The translations under genes and the position numbers were made by a program. A stretch of 23,808 nucleotides of DNA from an uncultured Collinsella sp. (lineage in GTDB: Bacteria > Actinomycetota > Coriobacteriia > Coriobacteriales > Coriobacteriaceae): assembly GCA_902494815.1 (NCBI GenBank), contig CABUVB010000007.1, positions 1-23,808 of the forward strand, read 5' to 3'. Position 1 is the stretch's first letter. Each line of letters begins with the position of its first letter. The notes under the pieces were generated by a model that saw only the letters and a program-made list of their open reading frames with translations, did no database searches and had not been told where the DNA came from. Below, one piece after another: positions 1 through 6,741 of the stretch.

Positions 1-93
1 CAGGGCCGCACGGCGCTCATCACGCTGCTCGAGAAGGCGCGTGACGGTCTTGCCGGCAAGACCGGTACCACGTTTACCGGCGACGCTGAGTAG
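1..93 (+). CDS. C-terminal end of an unidentified protein (partial)
   Basis: Frame 1 is open from the first base to a TAG at 91-93 and gives the last 30 residues of a protein that starts outside the window. The end is Ala/Gly/Thr-rich (it closes TFTGDAE) and has no motif I recognise. Its codons are GC-rich like those of the neighbouring genes, and a rho-independent terminator follows 17 bases after the stop, so this is probably the true end of a gene on the plus strand. Because the next genes belong to a molybdenum hydroxylase cluster, it may be another member of that cluster, but the sequence itself does not show this. Confidence 0.55.
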   Translation, partial: QGRTALITLLEKARDGLAGKTGTTFTGDAE

Positions 94-110
94 GCATATC
101 TGCACCATTG

Positions 111-146
111 AGGAGGGTGCCCTGCGTCGCGGGGTGCCCTCCTTTG
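111..146 (+). terminator. Rho-independent terminator after the first partial gene
   Basis: The arms GGAGGGTGCCC (112-122) and GGGTGCCCTCC (132-142) pair over 11 bp with two G-U wobbles and a 9-nt loop. A further A-T pair and a short T-run (143-145) follow. It separates the upstream gene from mocA, which therefore should have its own promoter in 147-270. Confidence 0.75.
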
Positions 147-270
147 TGCTATGGAGAGCCAAGGGTCGTTCGCTGGAAAACGAGTGCGTGCCTGTTCCGA
201 CGGAGTGTGAGCTTGGTATGGTGGGTATAGCAACTATGGTGTCCAAAGCAGCCAGGGGAGGTTTGCGGAG

Positions 271-885
271 ATGAAACTCGGTTGCGTCATTATGGCTTCG
301 GGCGAGGGCAAGCGGTTTGGCTCTAACAAGATGCTTGCCGATATCTATGGCGAGCCGCTGATTGCCCGGACCATCGATTCGGTTCCCCAGGGCTTTGACG
401 CCGTGGTTTCGACGCGTTGGCCCGAGGTCGCCCAGATTTGCGAGGACAAGCATTGCCCGTGCGTGCTGCACGATGGCGAGCTGCGCAGCGAAAGCGTCCG
501 CGCGGGTCTTTCGTGGGGGGTCGAACGCAACTGGAAAGGTTGCCTCTTTTTGCCGGGCGACCAGCCGCTCGTGAGTTCGGATTCTTTTGATGCCATGGTT
601 CGCGCATTTGACGAGCGTGGCCGCAAGCATCCGGTGCGTCTTGCGTGCAACGGTGAGCCTTCGAGCCCGGTGCTCTTTCCGGCGGAACTGTTCGATGCAC
701 TTATGTGTCTTGAGGGCAAGGACGGCGGGGGCTCGATTCTCAAGGACCGTACCGACGTGGTGCTGGTCGAGGCGCGTGCCTACGAGCTGTGGGATGTCGA
801 TACCGCAGAGGGACAGCGACGCATAACGGAGCATATCGCGGCCTGCTCGTATTTTGATCGCGTGGCCAACTGTATTAATCAATAA
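271..885 (+). CDS. mocA: MocA-like molybdenum cofactor nucleotidyltransferase
   Basis: This 204-residue protein belongs to the MobA-like NTP transferase family, in the MocA/YgfJ branch. MocA attaches CMP to molybdopterin to make the cytosine dinucleotide cofactor of xanthine dehydrogenase-type enzymes in the cytoplasm. Visible features are the N-terminal nucleotide-binding loop MASGEGKRFGSNK (8-20), the metal-binding motif LPGDQP (94-99), the SSPVLFP stretch (131-137), the GGGS turn (152-155) and DVDT (175-178). The usual family loop is LAAGxSxRMG, so the Glu-Gly-Lys version here is slightly divergent. Length is normal for the family. The ATG follows a GGGGAGG ribosome binding site. The stop is 8 bases before the hydantoinase start, so the two form an operon. 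Specificity for CTP rather than GTP is inferred from the neighbouring yqeB, yqeC and xdhC. Confidence 0.85.
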   Translation: MKLGCVIMASGEGKRFGSNKMLADIYGEPLIARTIDSVPQGFDAVVSTRWPEVAQICEDKHCPCVLHDGELRSESVRAGLSWGVERNWKGCLFLPGDQPLVSSDSFDAMVRAFDERGRKHPVRLACNGEPSSPVLFPAELFDALMCLEGKDGGGSILKDRTDVVLVEARAYELWDVDTAEGQRRITEHIAACSYFDRVANCINQ

Positions 886-893
886 GGAGCAAC

Positions 894-2261
894 ATGATCA
901 TCATCAAAAACGGCGCGCTCGTGACGCCCCAGGGGCTTCGCCGCGCCGATCTTGCCATGGAGGGCGACAAGATTGTGCGGATTGCCGCGGCGATTGAACC
1001 GGCCGAGGGCGATACCGTCGAGGACGCCGCGGGCTGCTGGGTGTTTCCCGGCTTTATCGACGGCCACACGCACATGCAGTGCTGGACTGGCATGGATTGG
1101 ACAGCCGATAGCTTTGAAACCGGCACGCGTGCGGCTGCCTGCGGCGGTACGACGACCATCGTGGACTACGCCACGGCCGACCGCGGCGTGACCATGCCCG
1201 ATGCCCTTGCCGAGTGGCACCACCGCGCCGACGGCACCTGCACGGCAAACTACGCTTTTCATATGGCACTCGCCGAGTGGAATGAGCGCAACCGCGCCGA
1301 TCTCGCGGCTATGCGCGAGGCGGGCGTTTCGTCGTTTAAGACCTACTTTGCCTACGACCACCTGCGCTTGGACGATGCCGAGACACTCGAGGTGCTGGAG
1401 GAGCTCAAGCACCTGGGCGGTATCCTGTGCGTGCATTGCGAGAACGGCACGCTGGTGAATGAACTTCAGAAGCGCGTGTACGAGCAGGGGATTCATGGAC
1501 CCGAGGGGCATGCGCTCAGCCGTCCGGACGTGTGTGAGGCCGAGGCCGTGAGCCGCCTGCTGTATCTGGCGCACTTGGCCGGGGACGCTCCGGTCAACGT
1601 GGTGCACCTTTCGACCAAGCTGGGGCTCGAGGCCATTCGCGCTGCCAAAGCGCGCGGGCAGAAGAACATCTATGTCGAGACATGCCCCCAGTATCTGATG
1701 CTCGACGACACCTGCTATCTGGAGCAGGGCGAGGACGGCTTTGCGGGAGCCAAGTACGTGATGAGCCCGCCGCTGCGCCATGCCGGCGACCGTGCGGCCC
1801 TGCGCGAGGCGCTTGTGGCCGGCGAGATCGATACGATTGCGACCGACCACTGCAGCTTTAACCTGCACGGGCAAAAGGACCGCGGGCGCGACGACTTCCG
1901 CGCGATTCCCAACGGCGGGCCCGGCGTGGAGCATCGTCCCGTTGCGATTGCCACGAGCTTTGAGGGGCAGTTGGGACCCGAGGATCTGTGCCGCTTGATG
2001 AGCGAGAACCCGGCGCGCGTCTTTGGCATGTATCCGCGCAAGGGCTGTCTTGCCAAGGGCTCCGATGCCGACGTGTGCGTGTGGGATCCCCAGGCACGCT
2101 GGACCATTAGCGCGGCGACGCAGCATCAGGCTGTGGACTACACGCCGCTCGAGGGCTTTGAGGCGCATGGCCGCGCCAAGGTCGTGTTTGTGAACGGCGT
2201 GCTGGCGGCACGCGACGGCGAGCCCACCGGAGCCCAGCCCGGCCGCTACGTGCCTCGCTAG
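894..2261 (+). CDS. hydA: Dihydropyrimidinase / D-hydantoinase-type cyclic amidohydrolase
   Basis: The 455-residue protein is a binuclear metal amidohydrolase of the hydantoinase/dihydropyrimidinase family, which opens cyclic ureide rings. All metal ligands expected for the family are present: DGHTH with His58 and His60, Lys149 in SSFKTYFAY (the carboxylated lysine), His181 in VHCEN, His238 in VVHLS and Asp318 in TDHC. The length fits the family. It starts at ATG after AAGGAGC and follows mocA by 8 bases. In E. coli the comparable gene hyuA (ygeZ) lies in the same gene set as ygfJ/mocA, yqeB, yqeC and xdh genes, and such sets occur in gut anaerobes that degrade purines or urate. A role in ring opening of a purine-derived ureide is an inference; the true substrate cannot be read from sequence. 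An allantoinase or phenylhydantoinase role remains possible. Confidence 0.9.
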   Translation: MIIIKNGALVTPQGLRRADLAMEGDKIVRIAAAIEPAEGDTVEDAAGCWVFPGFIDGHTHMQCWTGMDWTADSFETGTRAAACGGTTTIVDYATADRGVTMPDALAEWHHRADGTCTANYAFHMALAEWNERNRADLAAMREAGVSSFKTYFAYDHLRLDDAETLEVLEELKHLGGILCVHCENGTLVNELQKRVYEQGIHGPEGHALSRPDVCEAEAVSRLLYLAHLAGDAPVNVVHLSTKLGLEAIRAAKARGQKNIYVETCPQYLMLDDTCYLEQGEDGFAGAKYVMSPPLRHAGDRAALREALVAGEIDTIATDHCSFNLHGQKDRGRDDFRAIPNGGPGVEHRPVAIATSFEGQLGPEDLCRLMSENPARVFGMYPRKGCLAKGSDADVCVWDPQARWTISAATQHQAVDYTPLEGFEAHGRAKVVFVNGVLAARDGEPTGAQPGRYVPR

Positions 2262-2287
2262 CAGGGGGAGTGCCGGACCCCCTCCGC

Positions 2288-2354
2288 AGTTGCGGTGAAA
2301 TACGGACTGTTTGCGGCCGTCATGCAGCCAAACAGTCCGTATTTCACCGCAACT
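2288..2354. repeat. 67-bp palindromic repeat, copy 1
   Basis: Two perfectly complementary 25-bp arms (2288-2312 and 2330-2354, left arm beginning AGTTGCGGTGAAATACGG) flank a 17-nt spacer. It lies 26 bases after the hydantoinase stop and 16 bases beyond the yqeC stop on the other strand, so it sits exactly in the convergent gap. No T-run follows on either strand. A second copy, with the same arm length and spacer length, is at 5074-5140. A stem of 25 bp would fold strongly in RNA from either strand, so a bidirectional terminator or mRNA 3'-end protector is plausible. The repeated, palindromic nature also fits a REP/REPIN-type or MITE-type element. Confidence 0.92.
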
Positions 2355-2370
2355 GAAGAGATGGGGCCGG

Positions 2371-3105
2371 CTACTTGAGGCTGGTGGCGATGAGGGGGCG
2401 GTTGAGGGCTGCCTCGAAGCGATCTGCCATCGTGGGGTCGCTGAGCGTGTCGACTTGGTTGAGCATGATACGGGCATTGTTGAGGTTCAGCATCCGCAGC
2501 TCGGCATTGAGCACCTGGGCGACGCGCTCGGGCGTGGCGATGTCGGTGAGCTCGCAGCCGCAACGCTCGCAAAAGAGCTCGGGGCGGTGGACGGCTTCGT
2601 TGATGGGCTTGCTGAGCCCCGAGGCGCCGACGAGCCAGATGACGTTGGCCGTGCCGGCGGGAACGACCGGCTCCCACGGGGCATGCGCCTTGAGCGGGAG
2701 CCGCTTGCTGCCGTCCGCCTCGGCCAGGACGTAGTCAAAGCGCTGCGCCAGCTGGTCGAGCGGCTCGGCAGGGGAGGAGAGTTTGCCCGTCTCCGGGTCC
2801 AAAACACCCGCCTGGCAGATACTTCCGCGGCTCATGCCCGCGCATGCCTCGCAGGTGCAACCGGGGACATGCGAGGCGCCCGGCTTCCAAGGCGCGGCGT
2901 CCAGGCGACGATTCGACCCGTCCCATGGCACGCCGGCAACGGGAAGCATATGCGTGGTGGTGCAGAGGAGCACGCGGCCGCCAGCGCGCATGAGCTCAAG
3001 ACCCAGCGTTTTGAGCAACGTCGACTTGCCGCCGCTGCCGATAATCGCGGTAATGCCCGGCTCGATCCTGAGCGCCGAGGCAAGATTGCCGCTAACCGTT
3101 TCCAT
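2371..3105 (-). CDS. yqeC: Selenium-dependent hydroxylase accessory protein YqeC
   Basis: This 244-residue protein matches the YqeC family, a P-loop protein found beside selenium-dependent molybdenum hydroxylases and thought to help mature their cofactor. The Walker A loop GSGGKST is at 23-29, TTTHM is at 49-53 and the family signature EADGSKRLPLKA is at 129-140. Two cysteine clusters stand out: CTCEAC (Cys83, 85, 88) and CERCGC (Cys179, 182, 184), which mirror each other and could hold a metal. The ATG follows a modest GGCGGTG ribosome binding site on the minus strand. The gene is transcribed divergently from yqeB and converges on the hydantoinase gene, so it forms its own transcription unit inside the cluster. 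The biochemical function of the family is not firmly established. Confidence 0.88.
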   Translation of the reverse strand: METVSGNLASALRIEPGITAIIGSGGKSTLLKTLGLELMRAGGRVLLCTTTHMLPVAGVPWDGSNRRLDAAPWKPGASHVPGCTCEACAGMSRGSICQAGVLDPETGKLSSPAEPLDQLAQRFDYVLAEADGSKRLPLKAHAPWEPVVPAGTANVIWLVGASGLSKPINEAVHRPELFCERCGCELTDIATPERVAQVLNAELRMLNLNNARIMLNQVDTLSDPTMADRFEAALNRPLIATSLK

Positions 3106-3207
3106 CTGTTCACCGCCGTATAATACTGTGATAATAAATAATCATCAGAGTAGCGGTCGAACCGCTTTTGCTCTGCTCAAACCGTAGCACAGGGAGGTGC
3201 CCCGGGA
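3106..3207. promoter_or_regulatory. AT-rich divergent promoter region between yqeC and yqeB
   Basis: This 102-bp gap is much more AT-rich than its surroundings. On the plus strand a perfect TATAAT lies at 3119-3124, without a good -35 box. On the minus strand TATTAT occurs at 3136-3131 and 3125-3120. A small hairpin AGCGGT-CGA-ACCGCT (3152-3166) with a short T-run (3166-3169) precedes yqeB. Both genes must start in this gap, but the exact sites are uncertain. Confidence 0.4.
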
Positions 3208-4002
3208 ATGCTCGTTTATGTTCGCGGCGCCGGCGATATCGCCACGGGTGTCGCCGCTCGCTTGGTGCACGCCGGCGTGTCGGTCGTTATGGCCGATATC
3301 GCGGTTCCCACGTGCATCCGCCGCACAATCAGTTTTTGCGAGGCTATTCGTCTGGGCGAGGTCCAGGTCGAGGGCATTCGCGCTCGCTTGGCGCAGACGC
3401 CGGCAGAGGCGCTCGAGATTACCCAAGCGGGGGATGTTGCCGTCGTGGTGGACCCTCAGGCCAAGATGCTCGATGAGCTTAAACCCGCGGCTGTGGTCGA
3501 CGCGATTCTGGCCAAGCGCAACCTGGGCACCACGCGCGACATGGCGCCTACCGTCATCGCCGTGGGGCCGGGCTTTACCGCGCCGGTCGATTGCGACGCC
3601 GTGGTCGAGACCATGCGCGGGCATTTTTTGGGCCGTGTCATTACCCAGGGCTCGCCCCAGCCCAACACGGGCGTGCCGGGCGTGATCGCCGGCTATGGCA
3701 AGGAGCGCGTTATCCACAGCCCCGCCGCCGGCGTGTTTCGGTCCGACCGCGCAATCGGCGACATCGTGCGCGCCGGAGACGTGATTGGCTACGCGGGCGA
3801 TACGCCCATGCGCACGCAGATCGATGGCTGTCTGCGCGGGCTTTTGGCGAACGGCGTGCGGGTGACTGAGGGCTTTAAATGCGCCGATGTCGATCCGCGC
3901 GGCGATGCCAGCTATATCAACTACATTTCGGACAAGGCGACGTCGGTCGGCGGCGGCGTGCTCGAGGCACTCGCTATGCTCACCGATATCTTTAGAGGAT
4001 AG
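3208..4002 (+). CDS. yqeB: Selenium-dependent molybdenum hydroxylase system protein YqeB
   Basis: The 264-residue protein matches the YqeB (EF2563) family, which accompanies selenium-dependent molybdenum hydroxylases and is thought to act in making or inserting the labile selenium ligand. The N-terminus has a dinucleotide-binding-like fold, RGAGDIATGVAARL (6-19). The family stretch APTVIAVGPGFTAP starts near residue 113, and HSPAAGVF lies in the C-terminal half. The ATG at 3208 has a strong GGGAGGTG site 8 bases upstream. Its stop is 9 bases before the XdhC-family gene, so both share an mRNA. The exact reaction is unknown, and the selenium link rests on family knowledge and gene neighbourhood. 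Confidence 0.88.
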   Translation: MLVYVRGAGDIATGVAARLVHAGVSVVMADIAVPTCIRRTISFCEAIRLGEVQVEGIRARLAQTPAEALEITQAGDVAVVVDPQAKMLDELKPAAVVDAILAKRNLGTTRDMAPTVIAVGPGFTAPVDCDAVVETMRGHFLGRVITQGSPQPNTGVPGVIAGYGKERVIHSPAAGVFRSDRAIGDIVRAGDVIGYAGDTPMRTQIDGCLRGLLANGVRVTEGFKCADVDPRGDASYINYISDKATSVGGGVLEALAMLTDIFRG

Positions 4003-4011
4003 AAGGCGGCA

Positions 4012-5055
4012 ATGGAAAAGCTCGATGTTGTGAATGCGGCGCTTGTCGCCCTGCGTGCTGGCGAGACGTGCGAGCTCGTGGTCGTGGCCGGCACGGCGGG
4101 GTCGTCACCGCGCGGTGTGGGCGCATGGATGGCCGTCTTTGCCGATGGCAGCCAGGCGGGCACTATCGGCGGCGGCAAGATTGAGCTCTTTGCGCTGGAC
4201 GAGGCGCGAGAGCTGCTGGCCGCGGGGCAATCGCGTCTAGTCCGCTACACCATGGGCGGCGAGAACTCCGATACCGGCATGATCTGCGGCGGAGCCATCT
4301 GCCTGTGCTATCTGCACCTGGACGCGACCAAGGTACCGTTGCTCCAGTCGGTTGCCGACGTCTTGGTCTATCGACGCATCGGCGACTTCGTCATCGACTT
4401 TGAGCCGTTTATCGCGAGCGCGCTCGAGGGCGATGTGGCCGAGTACCATGGCGAGGAATCGCGCCGCACCATTGCGGGCTGCCCCGGGCTTTCGCTGGTG
4501 GAGGAGGGGAGTAGGGTCACCTACACCAACGCGGCCTCCGAGATTCCCGCGGCGCACATCGAGACGCTCTGCCCCGAGGGCCTGACCTACATCTTTGGCT
4601 GCGGACACGTGGGCGCCGCGACGGCGCGCGTGCTCACGGCGGCGGGCTTTGCCGTCGTGGCCTGCGATGACCGCCCCGGCACGTTGACGCCCGAATGGGT
4701 GCCCGGTGTCTACGATCGTCGCCTGGTCGATTACAAGAACCTGAGCGAGCTGTGTCCCATCGGTCCGCGCGACTTGGTGGTCGTCGCCACGGCGGGTCAC
4801 AAATCTGATCTCGACGTGGTGATTCAGGCCATGCGTGCCAAGCCTGCCTACCTGGGCTGTCTGGGTTCGCGCCGCAAGACGGCCTTTGTGCGTGCCCGCC
4901 TGGAGCAGGAAGGTTTTACGCAGGACCAGATCGACGAGCTGCACCTTCCGATCGGCGTTGCCATCGAGGCCGAGGACCCCGAGGAGATCGCCATCTCCAT
5001 CGCCGCCGAGATGATCCACCTGCGCCGCACCAAACTCGTCCCCCGCAAGCGCTAA
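4012..5055 (+). CDS. xdhC: XdhC/CoxI-family molybdenum hydroxylase maturation protein
   Basis: This 347-residue protein has the two-part XdhC layout. The N-terminal CoxI-like domain carries GTAGSSPRGVGAWM (27-40) and GTIGGGKIE (50-58), with MICGGAICLCYL at 90-101. The C-terminal Rossmann domain has YIFGCGHVGAATA (193-205), an acidic pair CDDRPG (218-223) at the end of the second strand, and LGCLGSRRKT (281-290). XdhC proteins bind molybdenum cofactor and deliver it, sulfurated or modified, to xanthine dehydrogenase-type enzymes. Length is usual for the two-domain form. It starts 9 bases after yqeB with an AAGGCGG site. The palindromic repeat lies 18 bases after its stop and probably marks the end of the transcript. 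Confidence 0.88.
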   Translation: MEKLDVVNAALVALRAGETCELVVVAGTAGSSPRGVGAWMAVFADGSQAGTIGGGKIELFALDEARELLAAGQSRLVRYTMGGENSDTGMICGGAICLCYLHLDATKVPLLQSVADVLVYRRIGDFVIDFEPFIASALEGDVAEYHGEESRRTIAGCPGLSLVEEGSRVTYTNAASEIPAAHIETLCPEGLTYIFGCGHVGAATARVLTAAGFAVVACDDRPGTLTPEWVPGVYDRRLVDYKNLSELCPIGPRDLVVVATAGHKSDLDVVIQAMRAKPAYLGCLGSRRKTAFVRARLEQEGFTQDQIDELHLPIGVAIEAEDPEEIAISIAAEMIHLRRTKLVPRKR

Positions 5056-5073
5056 TCGCATCCCCACCAATTA

Positions 5074-5140
5074 AGTTGCGGTGAAATACGGACTGTTTAA
5101 GCCTGTTAGGCCGCCAAACAGTCCCTATTTCACCGCAACT
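5074..5140. repeat. 67-bp palindromic repeat, copy 2
   Basis: The arms 5074-5098 and 5116-5140 are 25 bp each and match those of the copy at 2288-2354. There is one mismatch: C at 5125 where pairing needs G. The spacer is again 17 nt but differs in sequence; its reverse complement shares GCGGCC with the first spacer, which suggests the copy is flipped. It is followed by GCTTTTTGGG, so here the hairpin plus T-run could terminate xdhC transcription. It lies between xdhC and the leader of rplE, at the point where the usual ribosomal gene order is broken. Confidence 0.92.
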
Positions 5141-5200
5141 GCTTTTTGGGATCCATTTGTGCGGGGGAGTTGTGGAGTTGTGCAGGCAGACGAGGTTTTT

Positions 5201-5230
5201 CTGGAAATACGCTCCCGATGCGCGTATAGT
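5201..5230 (+). promoter_or_regulatory. Candidate promoter of the ribosomal protein operon
   Basis: A TATAGT hexamer (5225-5230, in GCGTATAGTACC) forms a good -10 box. The best upstream partner is CTGGAA/TGGAAA at 5201-5207 with 17-18 bp spacing, a weak -35 box. A promoter is expected here because rplE has no ribosomal gene upstream and the preceding unit seems to end at the palindrome. The start of transcription would be near 5237. Confidence 0.5.
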
Positions 5231-5367
5231 ACCGATTGTTTTGTCGGCTCCTGCTGCGTCGAGTCCAAACCGCAAAATGCCATGAGCGGTGCGGATGCAG
5301 TCAGGAGGCACGAGGACAACCCGCTGTGGCCACGCCCCGTGCTTAAAACCCCAAGAAGGAGTGAACA
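5231..5367 (+). promoter_or_regulatory. About 130-nt 5' leader of rplE
   Basis: The gap 5056-5367 holds the palindrome, the candidate promoter and this leader. The leader is long for a gene with its own AAGGAGTG ribosome binding site. It contains a hairpin whose arms GCACGAGG (5308-5315) and CCCCGTGC (5335-5342) pair with one mismatch around a 19-nt loop. There is no T-run, so this is not a classic attenuator. A ribosomal protein-binding autoregulatory leader is possible but not shown; it matches no known leader that I recognise. Confidence 0.35.
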
Positions 5368-5925
5368 ATGGCAGAAGAGAAGTATGTGCCGCGTCTGAAG
5401 ACCAAGTACAACAACGAGGTCAAGCAGCAGCTTCAGGACAAGTTCCAGTACGAGAACGTCATGATGATCCCCAAGTTTGAGAAGATCGTCGTGAACATGG
5501 GTGTCGGCGAGGCCGCTACCGATTCCAAGGCCATCGACGGTGCCGTGCGCGACCTGCGCGCCATCACCGGCCAGCAGCCGATGATCACCCGCGCCCGCAA
5601 GTCCATCGCTACCTTCCGCCTGCGCGCCGGTATGCCGATCGGCTGCAAGGTTACCCTGCGTGGCGACCGTATGTGGGAGTTCTTCGATCGTCTGACCTCC
5701 GTCGCGATCCCCCGCATCCGCGACTTCCGCGGCATCTCCGCCAAGAGCTTCGACGGCCGTGGTAACTTCTCCATGGGCGTCACCGAGCAGCTCATCTTCC
5801 CCGAGATCGACTTCGACTCCGTCGATCACCAGCGTGGTATGGACATCACTTTCGTGACCACCGCCAACACCGATGAGGAGGCCAAGGCCCTTCTGGACGC
5901 CTTCGGTTTCCCGTTCAAGAAATAG
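5368..5925 (+). CDS. rplE: 50S ribosomal protein L5
   Basis: The 185-residue protein is full-length L5, which binds 5S rRNA and contacts P-site tRNA in the large subunit. Family stretches include PKFEKIVVNMGVGEA (31-45), TGQQPMITRARKSIATFRLR and IPRIRDFRGIS, ending with the usual DEEAKALLDAFGFPF. ATG is preceded by AAGGAGTG. It is the first ribosomal gene of the window: rplN and rplX, normally directly upstream in the spc operon, are missing here. The 79-base gap to rpsZ holds a strong hairpin. Confidence 0.97.
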   Translation: MAEEKYVPRLKTKYNNEVKQQLQDKFQYENVMMIPKFEKIVVNMGVGEAATDSKAIDGAVRDLRAITGQQPMITRARKSIATFRLRAGMPIGCKVTLRGDRMWEFFDRLTSVAIPRIRDFRGISAKSFDGRGNFSMGVTEQLIFPEIDFDSVDHQRGMDITFVTTANTDEEAKALLDAFGFPFKK

Positions 5926-5940
5926 GTTCACCTGCCCTAT

Positions 5941-5970
5941 AAGCGCCGTTCCCACAAGGGGGCGGCGCTT
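5941..5970 (+). other. Strong intergenic hairpin between rplE and rpsZ
   Basis: AAGCGCCGTTCCC (5941-5953) pairs with GGGGGCGGCGCTT (5958-5970) over 13 bp including two G-U pairs, closing an ACAA tetraloop. No T-run follows, so full termination is unlikely. It could slow polymerase, protect or process the mRNA, or be a protein-binding site. Confidence 0.7.
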
Positions 5971-6004
5971 GGGGCGAACAATACTCTATGTGAGGAGGAT
6001 ATAA

Positions 6005-6190
6005 GTGGCTAAGACATCGATGATCGTCAAGTGCAATCGCAAGCAGAAGTTCTCTACTCGTGAGTACACGCGCTGCCAGCGCTGCGGCCGTCCGCACTCT
6101 GTGTACCGCAAGTTCGGCCTGTGCCGTGTCTGCTTCCGCGAGCTTGCACTCAAGGGCGAGCTTCCCGGCGTTAAGAAGGCCAGCTGGTAA
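6005..6190 (+). CDS. rpsZ: 30S ribosomal protein S14, zinc-binding type Z
   Basis: This 61-residue protein is the short, zinc-binding form of S14 from the small-subunit head. The four zinc ligands are Cys24, Cys27, Cys40 and Cys43 (CQRC and CRVC), the C+ arrangement. The start is GTG at 6005, after GAGGAGG. It lies between rplE and rpsH as in the standard spc order. A 119-base gap follows, long for this operon. Confidence 0.96.
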   Translation: MAKTSMIVKCNRKQKFSTREYTRCQRCGRPHSVYRKFGLCRVCFRELALKGELPGVKKASW

Positions 6191-6245
6191 GTCACTACCA
6201 GCGTTTCAAGCATCAGTTTGGAACAGGGAAAACGCGCTAAAAAGG

Positions 6246-6268
6246 CTTTGCCGTTAAGGGCGGCGAAG
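6246..6268 (+). other. Small hairpin between rpsZ and rpsH
   Basis: CTTTGCCG (6246-6253) pairs with CGGCGAAG (6261-6268) over 8 bp with one G-U pair and a 7-nt loop. It stands in the 119-base gap (6191-6309), where I see no coding potential and no T-run. Confidence 0.35.
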
Positions 6269-6309
6269 AACCAAGAGCACGTGTTCATCAAGAACGAAGG
6301 AGAATCTGT

Positions 6310-6708
6310 ATGAACCTTACAGACCCGATCGCAGATATGCTTACGCGCATCCGTAACGCTAACTCTGTGAACAAGGCCACGGTCTCCATGCCGAGCAGCA
6401 AGAAGCTCGTCGAGATCGCTCGTGTTCTGCACGAGGAGGGCTACATCGAGGGCTACGATGTCGAGGACACCGTTCCCCAGAAGACTCTGCACATCACGCT
6501 TAAGTATGGTCCCAAGAAGGCTAAGGTCATCAACGGCATCCGCCGCATTTCCAAGCCGGGCCTGCGTAAGTACACCGGCGTTGCCGACATGCCCCGCGTC
6601 CGTGGTGGCCTTGGTACCGCCATTATTTCCACCAGCCATGGCGTCATGACCGACCGCGATGCTCGCAAGCACAACGTCGGCGGCGAGATCATCGCTTACG
6701 TCTGGTAA
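6310..6708 (+). CDS. rpsH: 30S ribosomal protein S8
   Basis: The 132-residue protein is complete S8, an early 16S rRNA central-domain binder. It begins NLTDPIADMLTRIRNAN and ends with the conserved HGVMTDRDARKHNVGGEIIAYVW block. ATG follows GAAGGAGAA. In E. coli S8 represses the spc operon by binding mRNA at rplE; the hairpins between rplE and rpsH are possible counterparts, but the sequence does not prove this. Confidence 0.97.
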   Translation: MNLTDPIADMLTRIRNANSVNKATVSMPSSKKLVEIARVLHEEGYIEGYDVEDTVPQKTLHITLKYGPKKAKVINGIRRISKPGLRKYTGVADMPRVRGGLGTAIISTSHGVMTDRDARKHNVGGEIIAYVW

Positions 6709-6741
6709 TTCGCTCGGTAGGTAGAAGGAAAGGAGATCACC

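Noticed and set aside
879..2477. 532-codon open frame on the minus strand, antisense to the hydantoinase gene
   Set aside because: It is a shadow caused by GC-rich codons of the real gene; the product has no recognisable domain and the plus-strand protein has all catalytic residues.
2288..5140. The two palindromes as part of a CRISPR array
   Set aside because: There are only two copies, 2.8 kb apart with genes between, and no cas gene.
5081..5398. 105-codon frame running through the second palindrome into rplE
   Set aside because: Its first part is just the translated palindrome arms, and the frame ends inside rplE in the wrong phase. It has no independent support.
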